From NCBI GenBank assembly GCA_947247005.1, contig OX365955.1, positions 40,713,822 through 40,777,821 on the forward strand: a stretch of DNA of 64,000 bases, read 5' to 3'. The notes beneath the pieces were generated by a model. The model was not told where the DNA came from. It saw nothing but the letters and a program-made list of their open reading frames with translations, and ran no database searches. Shown piece after piece: positions 49,957-60,275 of the stretch; position 1 is the first letter of the stretch, and every line of letters starts with the position of its first letter. A program made the translations under genes and the position numbers. The DNA is from Spisula solida. Its lineage: Eukaryota > Mollusca > Bivalvia > Venerida > Mactridae.

Positions 49957-50060
49957 AACCCAAAAGTACAAAGAGAAGAAACATCTTGTTTCCTTTGAAT
50001 TGTGTCATGAATATTTCAAGAATGTTTTGCAGATCATAGTAAATTAATACAAAAATTGTC
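49957..50060 (-). pseudogene. Fragment of the same reverse transcriptase relic
   Basis: CCAAAAGTACAAAGAGAAGA and TCATGAATATTTCAAGAATG match 47168-47250 closely, that is, the N-terminal block of the RT relic. It sits directly before copy D, whereas in the first unit the same RT block lies before copy C. The duplicated unit therefore included at least part of the RT relic. Confidence 0.75.
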
Positions 50061-50496
50061 ATGAGTCTTTTCATAATATCGTTGGACATGAACTTTTATT
50101 GCCGTTAAATAAGAAGCCAGTAATTTTAAAAGATTTGTATTTGTGCACGCACTAAAATTAGAAATAAAACGAGCATTATGCATTTTAAGAATCCAATACA
50201 TAGCTGTTAGTTTTTGTTGGCCTTTGTGTGTGTTAGTTTGAAATGATTCACAGTGTGATGTATGAAGATCCACAATGTCGCTCTCAGAAAACAGAGTCAG
50301 GGTAAATGGAAGAGGAAAGTTATTTAGATAATTCTTTAACATAATGTATTCGTCAAGTTGACAGCTCAATGTAGCAAGCCATGACACAAGAAAGTGTTTC
50401 TCTGTATTAATAATTCAAAGCACAAAACACACACAGCTGTTAACTGATGTGTTTTAAGAGACAATCAATACCAGACAAATTTGGTACGTTGTATAT

Positions 50497-50860
50497 GTAA
50501 TTTATGTCTTAACCTTCAGGAATTGTAACAAAGATATCTAATTTGTGCCTTAACCTTCAGGAATTGTAACAAAGATATTTAATTTATGCCTTAACCTTCA
50601 GGAATTGTAACAAAGATATTTAATTTATGCCTTAACCTTCAGGAAGTATAACAAAGATATCTAATTTATGCCTTAACCTTCAGGAAGTGTAACGAAGATA
50701 TCTAATGTATGCCTTAACCTTCAGGAAGTGTAACAAAGATGACTAATTTATGCCTTAACCTTCAGGAAGTATAACAAAGATATCTAATTTATGCCTTAAC
50801 CTTCAGGAAGTGTAACAAAGATATCTAATTTATGCCTTAACCTTCAGGAAGTGTAACAAA
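50497..50860 (+). repeat. 41-bp tandem array, ~9 units
   Basis: Unit TAATTTATGCCTTAACCTTC followed by AGGAAGTGTAACAAAGATATC, start-to-start 41 bp (AATTGTAAC at 50521 and 50562). The same position in copy C (about 48113-48153) holds one diverged unit only (TAATCTATGCCTAAACCTTT), so the array arose by local amplification after the duplication. Confidence 0.94.
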
Positions 50861-51296
50861 GGGTATGTTCGAAACGTCTGTTCCGCTCATGTGCGGGATT
50901 TTCTACTCCGAACAACTTACGAACAAAACGGAACTGTCCTGCACAGTGTGCCGAATGTTCTACCCCAAACACCTTACGAACTAAACGGAAAAGATAGTTA
51001 AATGTTTAAGATAACCGAAATCATACTTGCAGCCGTAATATTGGAGGAAGAAATATGCATGAGGATATATTTGAATGTGACTGTTTGCCCGCAATCGCCC
51101 ATAATTAGAAAATAAATTTATTATATTCTATTTTATGACACAAGCGACCATTGTTCTTGCTGTAATCACGTGACTGTTCTGGCTGCACCACCTCTGTGGC
51201 GGGCACAAAAAAGAACATGTTCTGAACAGTGTTCCGGTTTGTTCGTAAGTGTGTTCCACTGTCCGGGATGTGCGGAACAGCGTTACGAACGCGCCC
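50861..51296. mobile_element. MITE with GGGNNNGTTCG ends
   Basis: The left end GGGTATGTTCGAAACG...TGTTCCGC and the right end, read inward, GGGCGCGTTCGTAACGCTGT then TCCGCACA form imperfect ~28-bp inverted repeats. AAA occurs on both sides. Further ACGAACAAA...CGGAAC and GTTCCGGTTTGTTCGTAAG inverted words lie inside. It is absent from copy C. A 3-bp duplication with GGG ends suggests PIF/Harbinger-like or ISL2EU-like origin, which is uncertain. No transposase is present. Confidence 0.82.
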
Positions 51297-52396
51297 AAAG
51301 ATACCTATCCTATAACCTGAATTATAGCTGTTGTGTATTGACAAGAATATATTCGACTCATATCTTCAATAGTTAACCAATAGATGACATTTTTCTTATC
51401 AGTTAAATGCGTATCATGGAACTGTATTATCCTAACCATATTAAATATAACATTTCTTATATCTGCTAAGAGGGGATAACTGATTGCCAGACGTTTTGAA
51501 ATTAGTAATGATGCCAAAGGATTGGAACTGACTAGATCATTAGGTTCGTACAAAATATATCGCATTCCAATATTAGAAATAGCATCTTAAATTGGGATTT
51601 TGCTTCTGTTAATTTCTTATTTTTAGACGAGTCGGAATGTGGAATTGTGAAAGTGCGATGTGACAAATGTCTGGCGAATTAAATGTTGTTTTTCATTGCA
51701 ATAATATCAACGATATGTGACACTATTTAAGTTTGCACTTTAGCTCGGGTTGAGATTATTCTAGATAGTGATCTCTGTGAAAAGACTGAAATGCATGTCT
51801 GTGCGAAACACATGCTTATCAATTCACTAAGATTAGCAACTGCATTTGAGGTTATGTTGTTGTTTTTTGAAATTCGAAATGCATTTGTACTTGGAAATGG
51901 AAATTTGGAATAAAGTTTCTTTCGCGATGTTTATGACATGTTTTATCATTTGTTAAGTCATATATGGTGGTAGTAGAACTAACCAGATTAGTTTTTTTGT
52001 GTTACTCAATGATCTGTTAAATTGCCCGACTGAATATTCGACCCAGGATTTTCTGGGTGTCAGCTAATCGCTCTAGCCGCTATGCATATTTGGTAAGCGG
52101 AATTTTCGCAATGAATTAAACCATGACAACAGTCTATTATAGTGTTGTTCTCTCAATTCAAATATCTTTGAATTGAGGACACTCATGGTCCATTATGCAA
52201 AATATTGAATAACTTCAAGCAAATGGACGGAAATTTATACGAATGCAATAACCTATTATCTGAAAGTAACACATGGATGAACACACCTTAATAAGATACA
52301 ATAAGGCAATATAGCTAGTCTCCATAATTGTCTGTTTAGAATTGTTTTGAAAAAGTGGTTGAAACCGAAGTTTCTTTTCCGATGAAAAAAATCATA

Positions 52397-52806
52397 AGAA
52401 TAAGAAGAATAAGAATATTTTATTTAACCAATCAAGGGTCATATTACATGACATGTAAATCACAGTATACACATATAATGAACAGTAAAACAAAATAAAA
52501 TGACACAAAATAAGGATGCTAAAGAAAACAAGGCTTAATTCGAATTATTTTAACAAGTTAACTAACTTAAAGGTAAAAATACCTAAAAATAAAAGGAAAA
52601 TAAAAACATATATATACACGAGCAACATTTTATTTACTAAGATCAATTTATATTCTAGTTAACTTTCCGTGAATAGGTTGCTGTGTAAAGGTCTGATTAC
52701 TTTGATAACAAGATAGTTCTTTTGTTATAAATTTCAATTAAGTAACTTGAGAAAACAATTAAAATATCAGGATCTTCATTAGACATTAACCAGATAAACC
52801 TTTGCT
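52397..52806 (-). mobile_element. LINE-like 3' fragment inserted in copy D
   Basis: Copy C runs through this point (AAATTCATATAACACAACGAAAG) without the ~410-bp insert. On the minus strand the insert ends CCCTTGATTGGTTAAATAAAATATTCTTATTCTTCTTATTC, i.e. a poly(A)-signal-like AATAAA then a short-repeat tail, which is LINE-like. No conserved coding motif is visible upstream. Confidence 0.65.
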
Positions 52807-53356
52807 TGACAACGAAAGGGCCAGCAGAGAATTAACTCCCATCAAAATTTACCGCAAGTTGTCGAACTGCCTTACAAAAACCATTCAGAACACATTATTA
52901 AGAAAAAAACTTTTAACAGTTATATCATGTACGGAGGTGCCCGAACTCTACTATCATTGTTTCACAGCTTTAACTATCACGTCTGTAATTGCATAGTCAG
53001 GATCTTCCCATTCTAGATCTAACTTATGAGGTTAATTTAACGTTCAAGACTTTATTTCAATCTCAACTGTACACGCCAATCTCACATTTTATCTTTGAAA
53101 CATCTATTAGAAACCTTATTAGAATTTTAATACCTGGAATGTAATGACTAATAAAAAACTAATAAATATTGTGGAAATGCTTTTAAAATGTTATATTAGA
53201 TAAGAAGGGTGTATGCTAAGTTTTGAAATATTTATTGGCATGACGTACAATGTATTAACATTAACATAGTATTACACAATTCATAAAACGATTTATATAA
53301 ACGACCTCAAAAGGCATGACACATATTCATACACCGGTATACGACTTTAGATTGCG

Positions 53357-53840
53357 TTAAAGGGACTGCCTCACGTATTGGTGTATTGCAAAAATGAAAT
53401 AAAATTGTCTAATATTCGCGTAATTTTGGTATAGTTGCCTGTATATCCCATAAACAACCATACTGACCCCTACAATAACTTTCGAGATTTTGTAGTTATC
53501 TAGTATTTTTACATCCAAAATTCTATAGGGTATTAATACCCTATAGAATTAACACTACTATTACTTAAATTTTCTGAAATTTGTTCGCATTTGATGAAAA
53601 CGAATAGAAAAACTAATCAAATACCTCACTGATGTTTACGCTGTAGTTTGTTGATGTTACAGTTCGATCACGAGTGAATTACATAATTCACAAAGCATGT
53701 TGGAAGGAAACTAAGCGCTTTTTTTTGAAAAAAAAAATACTCAGAGGGCAACAGTGAGAGTGGTTAAAATTGCTTTTTTGCACCAAATCTTTCATAAAGC
53801 AACCGTCAGCGGCTTTCTATTACATCAATACTTGGAATTT
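53357..53840 (-). mobile_element. TTAA-flanked element with 32-bp palindrome, truncated copy
   Basis: It starts TTAAAGGGACTGCCTCAC and is the reverse-orientation relative of 56126-56660. Shared blocks include the perfect palindrome at 53519-53550, CCTCACTGATGTTTACGCTG, ACATAATTCACAAAGCATGT and CAACCGTCAGCGGC. Homology stops near CATCAATACTTGG (53835), before the expected second terminus, so this copy is truncated. Confidence 0.85.
53519..53550. repeat. Perfect 32-bp palindrome
   Basis: AATTCTATAGGGTATT followed by its exact reverse complement. It is present unchanged in the second copy (56466-56497). Confidence 0.97.
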
Positions 53841-53844
53841 GCGA

Positions 53845-54395
53845 TACGACGTGTTCGACTAAATCTACGTGTAACTACCCGTACATGTATACGCACCCAT
53901 TGCAACTAAATTTGGCTTGTGAAGCACAACGTGTGTGTAAAGTCACGTAACAGTTGATGCATGATTTCTTAAAACATGTTAACATAAACTCAATGAGTCC
54001 ACGGGAGATTGAATCTAGTGTTTTCCGGGCATACAAATGTCTGTGTGACTAGCAGATATCTTATTTCGTCTGTTACACGTCCGTTACTTGTAGAGACTAC
54101 ACAGACCTGGGTGACGAAATACGCAAAAATAGTATTCACGTAGACGTACACGTTACACGTTCAAGCTCACAATCTTTATATTATTTCATGGCGACTAAAC
54201 GTGTGATTGTCATGTAAATTTCCTTGTTACGAGCAATATACTGGAACCTTAAATACTTTAGTTCATTTGTGAATATACGTTGGTCATTTGACCTAACCTG
54301 TTTTCCAGAAATTGTAAAAAATGCCGACCATAGCCTTCATTTGCCAGTCAGCTTTCTGCTGAAATATGGCTGGCATTAATATAGCTGCCATAATA
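53845..54395. other. Unannotated DNA between repeats
   Basis: No gene or repeat recognised. It contains several CACGT/ACACGT words (53900-54160), without a clear pattern. Confidence 0.3.
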
Positions 54396-54992
54396 ATATA
54401 ATAATAGTTTATTTCAAACATATCATAGGCCACCGGCCCAAAATACACACCAATACACAATGATAACATATACGAAATCAATTAGTTAGCCCAATATTTA
54501 CATATAAAAGAAAACATGACATAAAAGGGGATGTAACTCAACCGTTAAGGTGAGTCAGTTTAAACTGTTAAATTAGCATGGTATACAAAGGGAAGTAATT
54601 CAAATTCCAATCATATGCTTTAAGCAGCTTTTCAATATATATTGCAATTTTTTGTATGGTTTGTTCGTCATTGGAATTAAAAAGTCTATAAAAATCTTGA
54701 ATATTCGTGTTTAAGTATACCAATTTAGAAGAAAATTCTCTCTTATTATTTGAAATTTAGGACATTTAAAAAATACATTATATTCACATTCAATGATTCT
54801 GATGTTATTAATTTCATTACAATATTGACAAATGCGTGATTCAAATGGAGTGTTATTATGTCTACCAGTTTCTATGTGTAATTTATGACTAGAGCAGCGA
54901 AAACGTGACATATGAGTGCCATCACCCGTGTTCGAAGCCGGGTCGCCTGATAAGACGGCAAGCGCGCTAACCATTGAGCTACGAAGGCACAT
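54396..54992 (-). mobile_element. tRNA-like head joined to LINE 3' end (chimeric element)
   Basis: On the minus strand the element opens with a tRNA-like head (54992-54924: CGTAGCTCAATGGTTAGCGC, GCTTGCCGTCTTATCAGGCG, GGCTTCGAACACGGG). It then runs directly into the C-terminal zinc-finger-like end of a LINE ORF2: HKLHIETGRHNN, RICQYCNE, IIECEYNVFFKCPKF. After ~300 bp of 3' UTR it ends GGGCCGGTGGCCTATGA...AAATAAACTATTATTATATT. The 93-codon frame 54711-54992 fuses both parts. LINE-ended SINEs normally keep only the 3' UTR tail; here coding sequence is retained, so it may be a chimera or an insertion at a truncation point. Confidence 0.72.
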
Positions 54993-55424
54993 AACGCGCC
55001 ATGATCAACTACAATGCAACTGTGCAACTCTTTTTTATTTTTTTAAATTTTTATCGGCGATCGTTTCTTATGACAAGTTTTGATCTGCCTTTTGTGACAG
55101 TTTATTGTATAACTCGGTATTTGCAGACTACATTCGGTGTAACCTGGCAACCAGTAGATCTAATAAAGTGTTGTTGTGGTTCTGTCCATGGCAACCAAAT
55201 ATAAATAAATATAGAACGGATATTACAGCGCAAAATCTGAATGCAATTTCCTATTCCGCGGACGTGAATGATGATGGTTACAGAGGTTTCGACATCTATT
55301 GTCTCGTTTAGCAACAATAGAAACCATATTACTTATACTGACAGAGAACATATCATGCAATTTCCTCTGATCAGGTTTGCATGAATTATTCTATAGCATA
55401 GAATAGTTTCGAGATTTCAGACAA

Positions 55425-55800
55425 TTGTGGGAACTGGGTCATTCAGCTATTTATACAGCTTTTTGATTGCTGAAACTAATTCATTCTACTTTTCGCATGC
55501 TTGGACTTGTTTAGTTGGGCATTGTGCCTTGTAGGTGTTTTATGTTTTCTGTGCTCGGTTGGTTCAGTTGGACATTATGCCTTGTATGTTTTTAATGTTT
55601 TCTGTCCTCAGCTTGTTAAATGGTTAAGTTTTTGTAGCTGTTACGTGTATAGTTCATTTTTTCATGTACACTTTTGTGTTTACATTGGGACATGTGCTTG
55701 TGGTCAGTTGCTTTTCTTTAATTTGTGTTCCTTTTTCGTATTTTGTGTGCTCTGCTGTTTCTGTTGAGTGCAGCCTTCCCTGTCCAATCCATTTGAACTC
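55425..55800 (+). repeat. Dispersed repeat, GTGCTCGGCTG family, copy 6
   Basis: GGGTCATTCAGCTATTTATA, TTTTTGATTGCTGAAACTAA, TCTGTGCTCGGTTGGTTCAG and GGACATTATGCCTTGTATGT are family words. The block GCATTGTGCCTTGTAGG...TTTTCTGTGCTCGG occurs more than once, so this copy has an internal duplication. Two overlapping frames of ~90 codons here are repeat translations. Confidence 0.62.
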
Positions 55801-56125
55801 TCGGCTACAGCAACGTTATTTAAACTGTTGGAAGGCCAAAATAAGCCTAGAGAAAACAAACTACTTCATGCAATTTCTTATAATCACAATATTTCCTGAA
55901 TTCAAAAGTCGAATCCCAAGACGCATCGAAATATAAAAACGTTTTAATAAATGTTTCCATATAATTATCACATCACGCAGGGATTGAATTCCTAGTAGGG
56001 CCTACTTCTTCTCCAATAGATGTTTCAAAGATAACATGCGAGATTGACATTATCTAGTGAAATTGCTTTGTCATAAATATTTAGCCTTGAACGTTTAATT
56101 GTCTTCATAAAATCACTACCTTTAA

Positions 56126-56660
56126 AGGTACTGCCTCACAGATTGGGCTAAAATGTTTGTATATCGTGATTTTCCAACCTAACCAAGTATTGATGTAATA
56201 GAAGGCCACTGACGGTTGCTTTATGAAAGATTTGGTGCAAATAAGCAATTTTAACCACTCTCGATATCGCCCACTGAGTATGTTTTCTTGAAAAAAAGCG
56301 CTAAGTTTCCTTCCAACATGCTTAGTGAATTATGTAAATCACATGTGGTCAAACTGTAACATCAACAAACTACAGCGTAAACATCAGTGAGGTATTTGGT
56401 TGGTTTTTCGATTCGTTTACATCAAATGCGAACACATTTCAGGCAACTTAAGTAATAGTAGTGTTAATTCTATAGGGTATTAATACCCTATAGAATTTTT
56501 GATGTAAAAATACTAAATAACTACAAAATGCCGAAGTTTCTTAAGTTATTTTAGATGTCAGTGTAGTTGTTTATAGGATATACAGCCAACTATTACATTA
56601 CGCCAATATTTGACAATTTTATTTTATTTTTGCAATACATCAATATGTGAGGCAGTCCCT
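56126..56660 (+). mobile_element. TTAA-flanked non-autonomous DNA element, complete copy
   Basis: 15-bp ends AGGTACTGCCTCACA and, read inward from the right, AGGGACTGCCTCACA (one mismatch) are flanked by TTAA on both sides (56122-56125 and 56661-56664). Length 535 bp with no transposase. TTAA target duplication occurs in piggyBac and Kolobok; the AGG termini fit Kolobok-type ends better, an inference. It carries the perfect palindrome at 56466-56497. Confidence 0.88.
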
Positions 56661-56664
56661 TTAA

Positions 56665-57242
56665 GAACTATTAATTGGTAGGGAACTTGATCAGGAAATT
56701 ACAGTTACCGTATATTAAGATGTGCAATTACGTACATGTACGTATGCCCTTCGTATATGCAATATTTGTTAATGTTCTGCGAGTTGTCCTGGTTACTATT
56801 AGACACTTGGTATAATTGCTGCTTGGTGGAAATGCTTCACTCGCGTTTCGTTGTATAATGTTTATTCTCTCTAGTTGATAAGTTTCAATCTATTTATTCT
56901 GAACAATCTCTAAGTGTTGTCAGCTCAATTAAAACAGGCAATTATCAAAATGAGCAATATTACCTTATTTGGTTTACTGAAAGATTTTATTACAACGAAT
57001 GCGTTTCTTTGAGATAGTAAGTCGTTGTATCCAAAATAATCCCCTTTTTTGCTTGTTATTTAATTGCATTGCAAAGAGTAAGGAGAATAACATTAACTTT
57101 AAAATGTACAAGTTTAAACGTTTGAGCGCCTTATCCATTTCCTTTTTATTCTTGATTTCTGTTCTCATTCGTTGTTTGTTTTCTTTTCTAAAGCGATTGC
57201 TGAATCATTGAGTCGCCAGACACGTTGTTCTGGTTTACCAGG
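56665..57242. other. Unannotated DNA
   Basis: No recognisable gene. Overlapping frames on both strands at 56974-57211 (64 and 70 codons) are antisense to one another and lack motifs. Confidence 0.35.
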
Positions 57243-57305
57243 CTCACCCTTGTTACCCTGATAAAACAACATGATTGGATATTCCCAACATGATTGAAAA
57301 ATGGC
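57243..57305 (+). repeat. Left 63-bp terminal inverted repeat
   Basis: Perfect inverse match of 61503-61565. One base outside (57242) the match breaks, and two further bases agree. Confidence 0.95.
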
Positions 57306-58084
57306 CGACATGAAAAATGTGATAAGTGCATTGTTTTTGCAATATTTTCCATATAAACTATCCAGATTGTTTATTTCAATATTACATAATCAACATATGA
57401 AGACAATGTACTATTTGCACTAAACAATTTGCATATAGGTAATATTTTTCACTATGTAAAGCCTTAAAGAATGTGTGGATTTTGCATTTGAGAATGAGTT
57501 TTGTACTTAAAAACGTTGTAAAACTCATTTATTGGACTCTATGTAATGAATATCATTTGGGAAGTATCGGCAGTTGTATAAACTATGATTTGGACGTTTC
57601 AATTTTTTAAAATCTTAGATAAATTAACGCTCACCAACAATAATTCAAACATGTGTAGTATTTTTTGGGTACTGACCGACGTGATTGTTAAATTTATTAG
57701 GATACTGGCCAACATGATTGTGGATAAAAACCAACATTACAAATTGAAATCTTGCCAATGGGATTCTCAAGGTACAAATAATTGTACATTAAAGAAGTGT
57801 GCTCATGAATTGTGGTAGCAGGTTTATGAGCATACCCGATGTAAGGCATTTGACACCCAGTCTATAGCACGTGCTTTTAGGACATTTAATAATCAAAGCA
57901 CTAAGAGTGCTGATGGGAGGCGATCTGGTTGCTGCTACTAAAGCTTAAACGACTTTACACGTTTAATGTTCGTTTTCTTACTGCCGATCTTGTCTTGAAT
58001 GTCAAAATAGGCATATGTGACTATATAGGCATCTAGGGTATCTAAATAATTGTAAAAAGGGGCATATTGATGTATATGTAATAC

Positions 58085-58260
58085 GTGTATTGAATGCGTA
58101 TATCAAAAGTGGCTTTAAAATAATACTGCGCGCGCCTATTTATCAGATTCTACAGTACCGTCTTGTAATCACTTCCATCACAGCGTTAGAAATCTCTAGA
58201 AAGCGGCTAGTATAGCCACACCATATGATTGCATAACATAACGATATACGATTAATTGAT
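58085..58260 (+). repeat. Dispersed repeat, copy 2 (partner at 37140-37360)
   Basis: GAATGCGTATATCAAAAGTGG, TTTATCAGATTCTACAGTAC and ATGATTGCATAACATAACG correspond in order to 37165-37350. Confidence 0.5.
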
Positions 58261-58546
58261 AAAACCATCACGTGACCCTGGTCTGAAGTTTCTAAAAATA
58301 GCTATACGGCTGGGACATTTGATGAACACTTCATTTTCATATTACGAAACAAGTTCGATATCTCCCCGGCTGAGTGATTATCTGCAAAAATATCGATTCA
58401 ATGAACAGTTTCACAATAATTATTGGGAATGTTGACAGTTTCTGGAACTACTTGAATGCGGATTCACATAGCAGCCTAAAGGCGGTCCAGGTTGCATTAA
58501 GAAATTGGCAATGGTAGTATAGATAGGCTTACGCCTACCAAAAATG

Positions 58547-59340
58547 GGTACAAATGTTCACCACATCAAGACGATGTGTCATGCACAAAACCCAGGTCCC
58601 TAGCTTAAAGGTCAAGGTCACACTTAGAGGTCAAAGGTTGAAAAGCTCAAATAGGCATGTGATTCGTGTCCGCTCTGTAATTTTGTCATCTCCTATTGGA
58701 TATTTTATAATATTTGGTACAAATGTTCACCATATCAAGGTGGTGTGCCATGTGCAAGACCCAGGTCCCTAACTTAAAAGGCAAGGTCACACTTAGAGAT
58801 CAAAAGTTAAAATTCTCAAATAGGCATGTGATTCATGTCCGCTCTGTAACTTTGTCATTTCTTATTAGATATTTATAACACTTGGTACAAATGTTCACCA
58901 CATCGAGACGGCGTGTTATGCGCAAGACCTAGGTCCCTTGCTCAAAGGTAAAGGTCACACTTAGAGATCGAAGGTAAAAAGGCTCAAATAGGCATGTGAT
59001 TCATGTCAGCTCTGTAACTATGTCATTTCTTATTTTATATTAATATTACTTGCCACAAATGTTTACATCATCAAGACGAGGTGTCATGCGCAAGACCCAG
59101 GTCCCTAACTCAAAGGTCAAGGTCACACTTAGAGATCAAAAGTTAAAATTCTCAAATAGGCATGTGATTCATGTCAGATCTGTAACTATGTCATTTCTTA
59201 TTTTATATTTATATTACTTGCCACAAATGTTCACATCATCAAGACGAGGTGACATGCGCAAAACCCAGGTCCCTAACGCAAAGGTCAAGGTCATACTTAG
59301 AGATTAAAAGTTAAAAGGCACAAGTATACGCTTCTGGTCT
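58547..59340 (+). repeat. ~168-bp tandem array, ~5 units
   Basis: Units contain GGTACAAATGTTCACC, CATCAAGACGATGTGTCATG, CGCAAGACCCAGGTCCCTAA, AAAGGTCAAGGTCACACTTA and CAAATAGGCATGTGATTCAT. AGGTCAAGGTCA or its variants fall at 58609, 58779, 58946, 59114 and 59282 (period ~168 bp). A decayed remnant with AAAGGTCACA continues near 59418, and GCGGGGGCATCCGTGTCCTG at 59542 closes the block. 70-85-codon frames here are translations of the repeat. Confidence 0.93.
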
Positions 59341-59752
59341 GCTTTGTTTTTTTTGTTATTTCATTCTGGATTTTAAAATTACTTGGTTACATTCGCATTT
59401 ACACCCTGACTCAAATGTAAAGGTCACATTTACAGACCCAGCTCTTGTCTGCTGTTCAATGTCACATTTAAGCAATTACAAACTTGTTTCAAGTTATTCC
59501 ATTTGCATAGCTTTATACTTAGATGTCTGATGACAGCTTTTAGCGGGGGCATCCGTGTCCTGTGGACATATTTTTAGTTAAATACTTTTTTCTGCTATAT
59601 GTTGGTAAAATTCATAATAAGTCAAGACAGGTAAATTTAACACATGTATCTAAATGCGCAAAATTCACCGGGAATAGGAACAGTGAATTATGGGGACCAG
59701 GCTAAACGCTGTGAGCATGTCTTGAATGGTGCCAAATTGTATTTCTAATTTA

Positions 59753-60275
59753 AACAAGAGGGCCAAAAGGGCCCTAGGTCGCTCACCTGTTATAAATAGC
59801 AGTACATGTCAAAGCGCAATAACGCACTTAGATTTTGTTGAGATGATCACTCTGACCAAGTTTCATAAGGATTAGGCTAAAACTGTGACCTCTAGTGACT
59901 ACACAAAGTTTTTCTATGATTTGACCTTGTGACCTAGTTTTGACCCCGGATGATCCAATATCGAACTTGGCCTAGATTTTGTTGTGATGATCATTGTGAC
60001 CAAATTTCATAAAGATTAGGTCAAAATTGTGACCTCTAGTGACCACACAAGGTTTGTTTATGATTTGACCGTGTGACCTAGTTTTTAATCCCGGATAACC
60101 CAATATCGAACTTGACCTAGATTTTGTTGAGATGATCATTGTGACCAAGTTTCATAAAGATTAAGTCAAAATTGTGACCTCTAGTGTCTACACAAGCAAA
60201 TTGTTGACGGACGGACGACGGACGAAGAGTGATCACAAAAGCTCACTCTGTCACTTTGTGACAGGTGAGCTAAAA
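59753..60275 (+). repeat. Bivalve-type repeat with CTCACCTG/CAGGTGAG ends and ~144-bp internal units
   Basis: It starts with AAGAGGGCCAAAAGGGCCCT, AGGTCGCTCACCTG, and ends GTGACAGGTGAGCTAAAA; GCTCACCTG and CAGGTGAGC are mirrored. Between them GATGATCA...TGACCAAGTTTCATAA units start at 59842, 59986 and 60131 (period 144-145 bp), each with TGTGACCTCTAGTGACTACA and TTTGACCTTGTGACCTAG. A GACGGACGGACGACGGACG tract closes the array. Confidence 0.85.

Larger units (their letters stand above)
50076..53028 (+). repeat. Second segmental duplication, copy D
   Basis: Direct copy of 48001-49955 with three additions: a 41-bp tandem array (50497-50860), a GGGTATGTTCG-ended MITE (50861-51296) and a reverse-strand LINE-like 3' fragment (52397-52806). 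It ends near CAGATCTAACTTAT-like GATCTAACTTATG (53028), after which C and D diverge. Confidence 0.88.

Noticed and set aside
54920..54992. Functional tRNA gene on the minus strand
   Set aside because: A and B boxes are present and the outer GTGCC/GGCAC can pair, but the anticodon and T loops are the wrong length. A similar degenerate head at 40381 shows that it is a repeat family.
58554..59307. Frames with repeated HHIKVVCH / QVPNSKVKVTLRDQ-like peptide as a repeat protein
   Set aside because: They are translations of the ~168-bp array, interrupted by stops in each unit.
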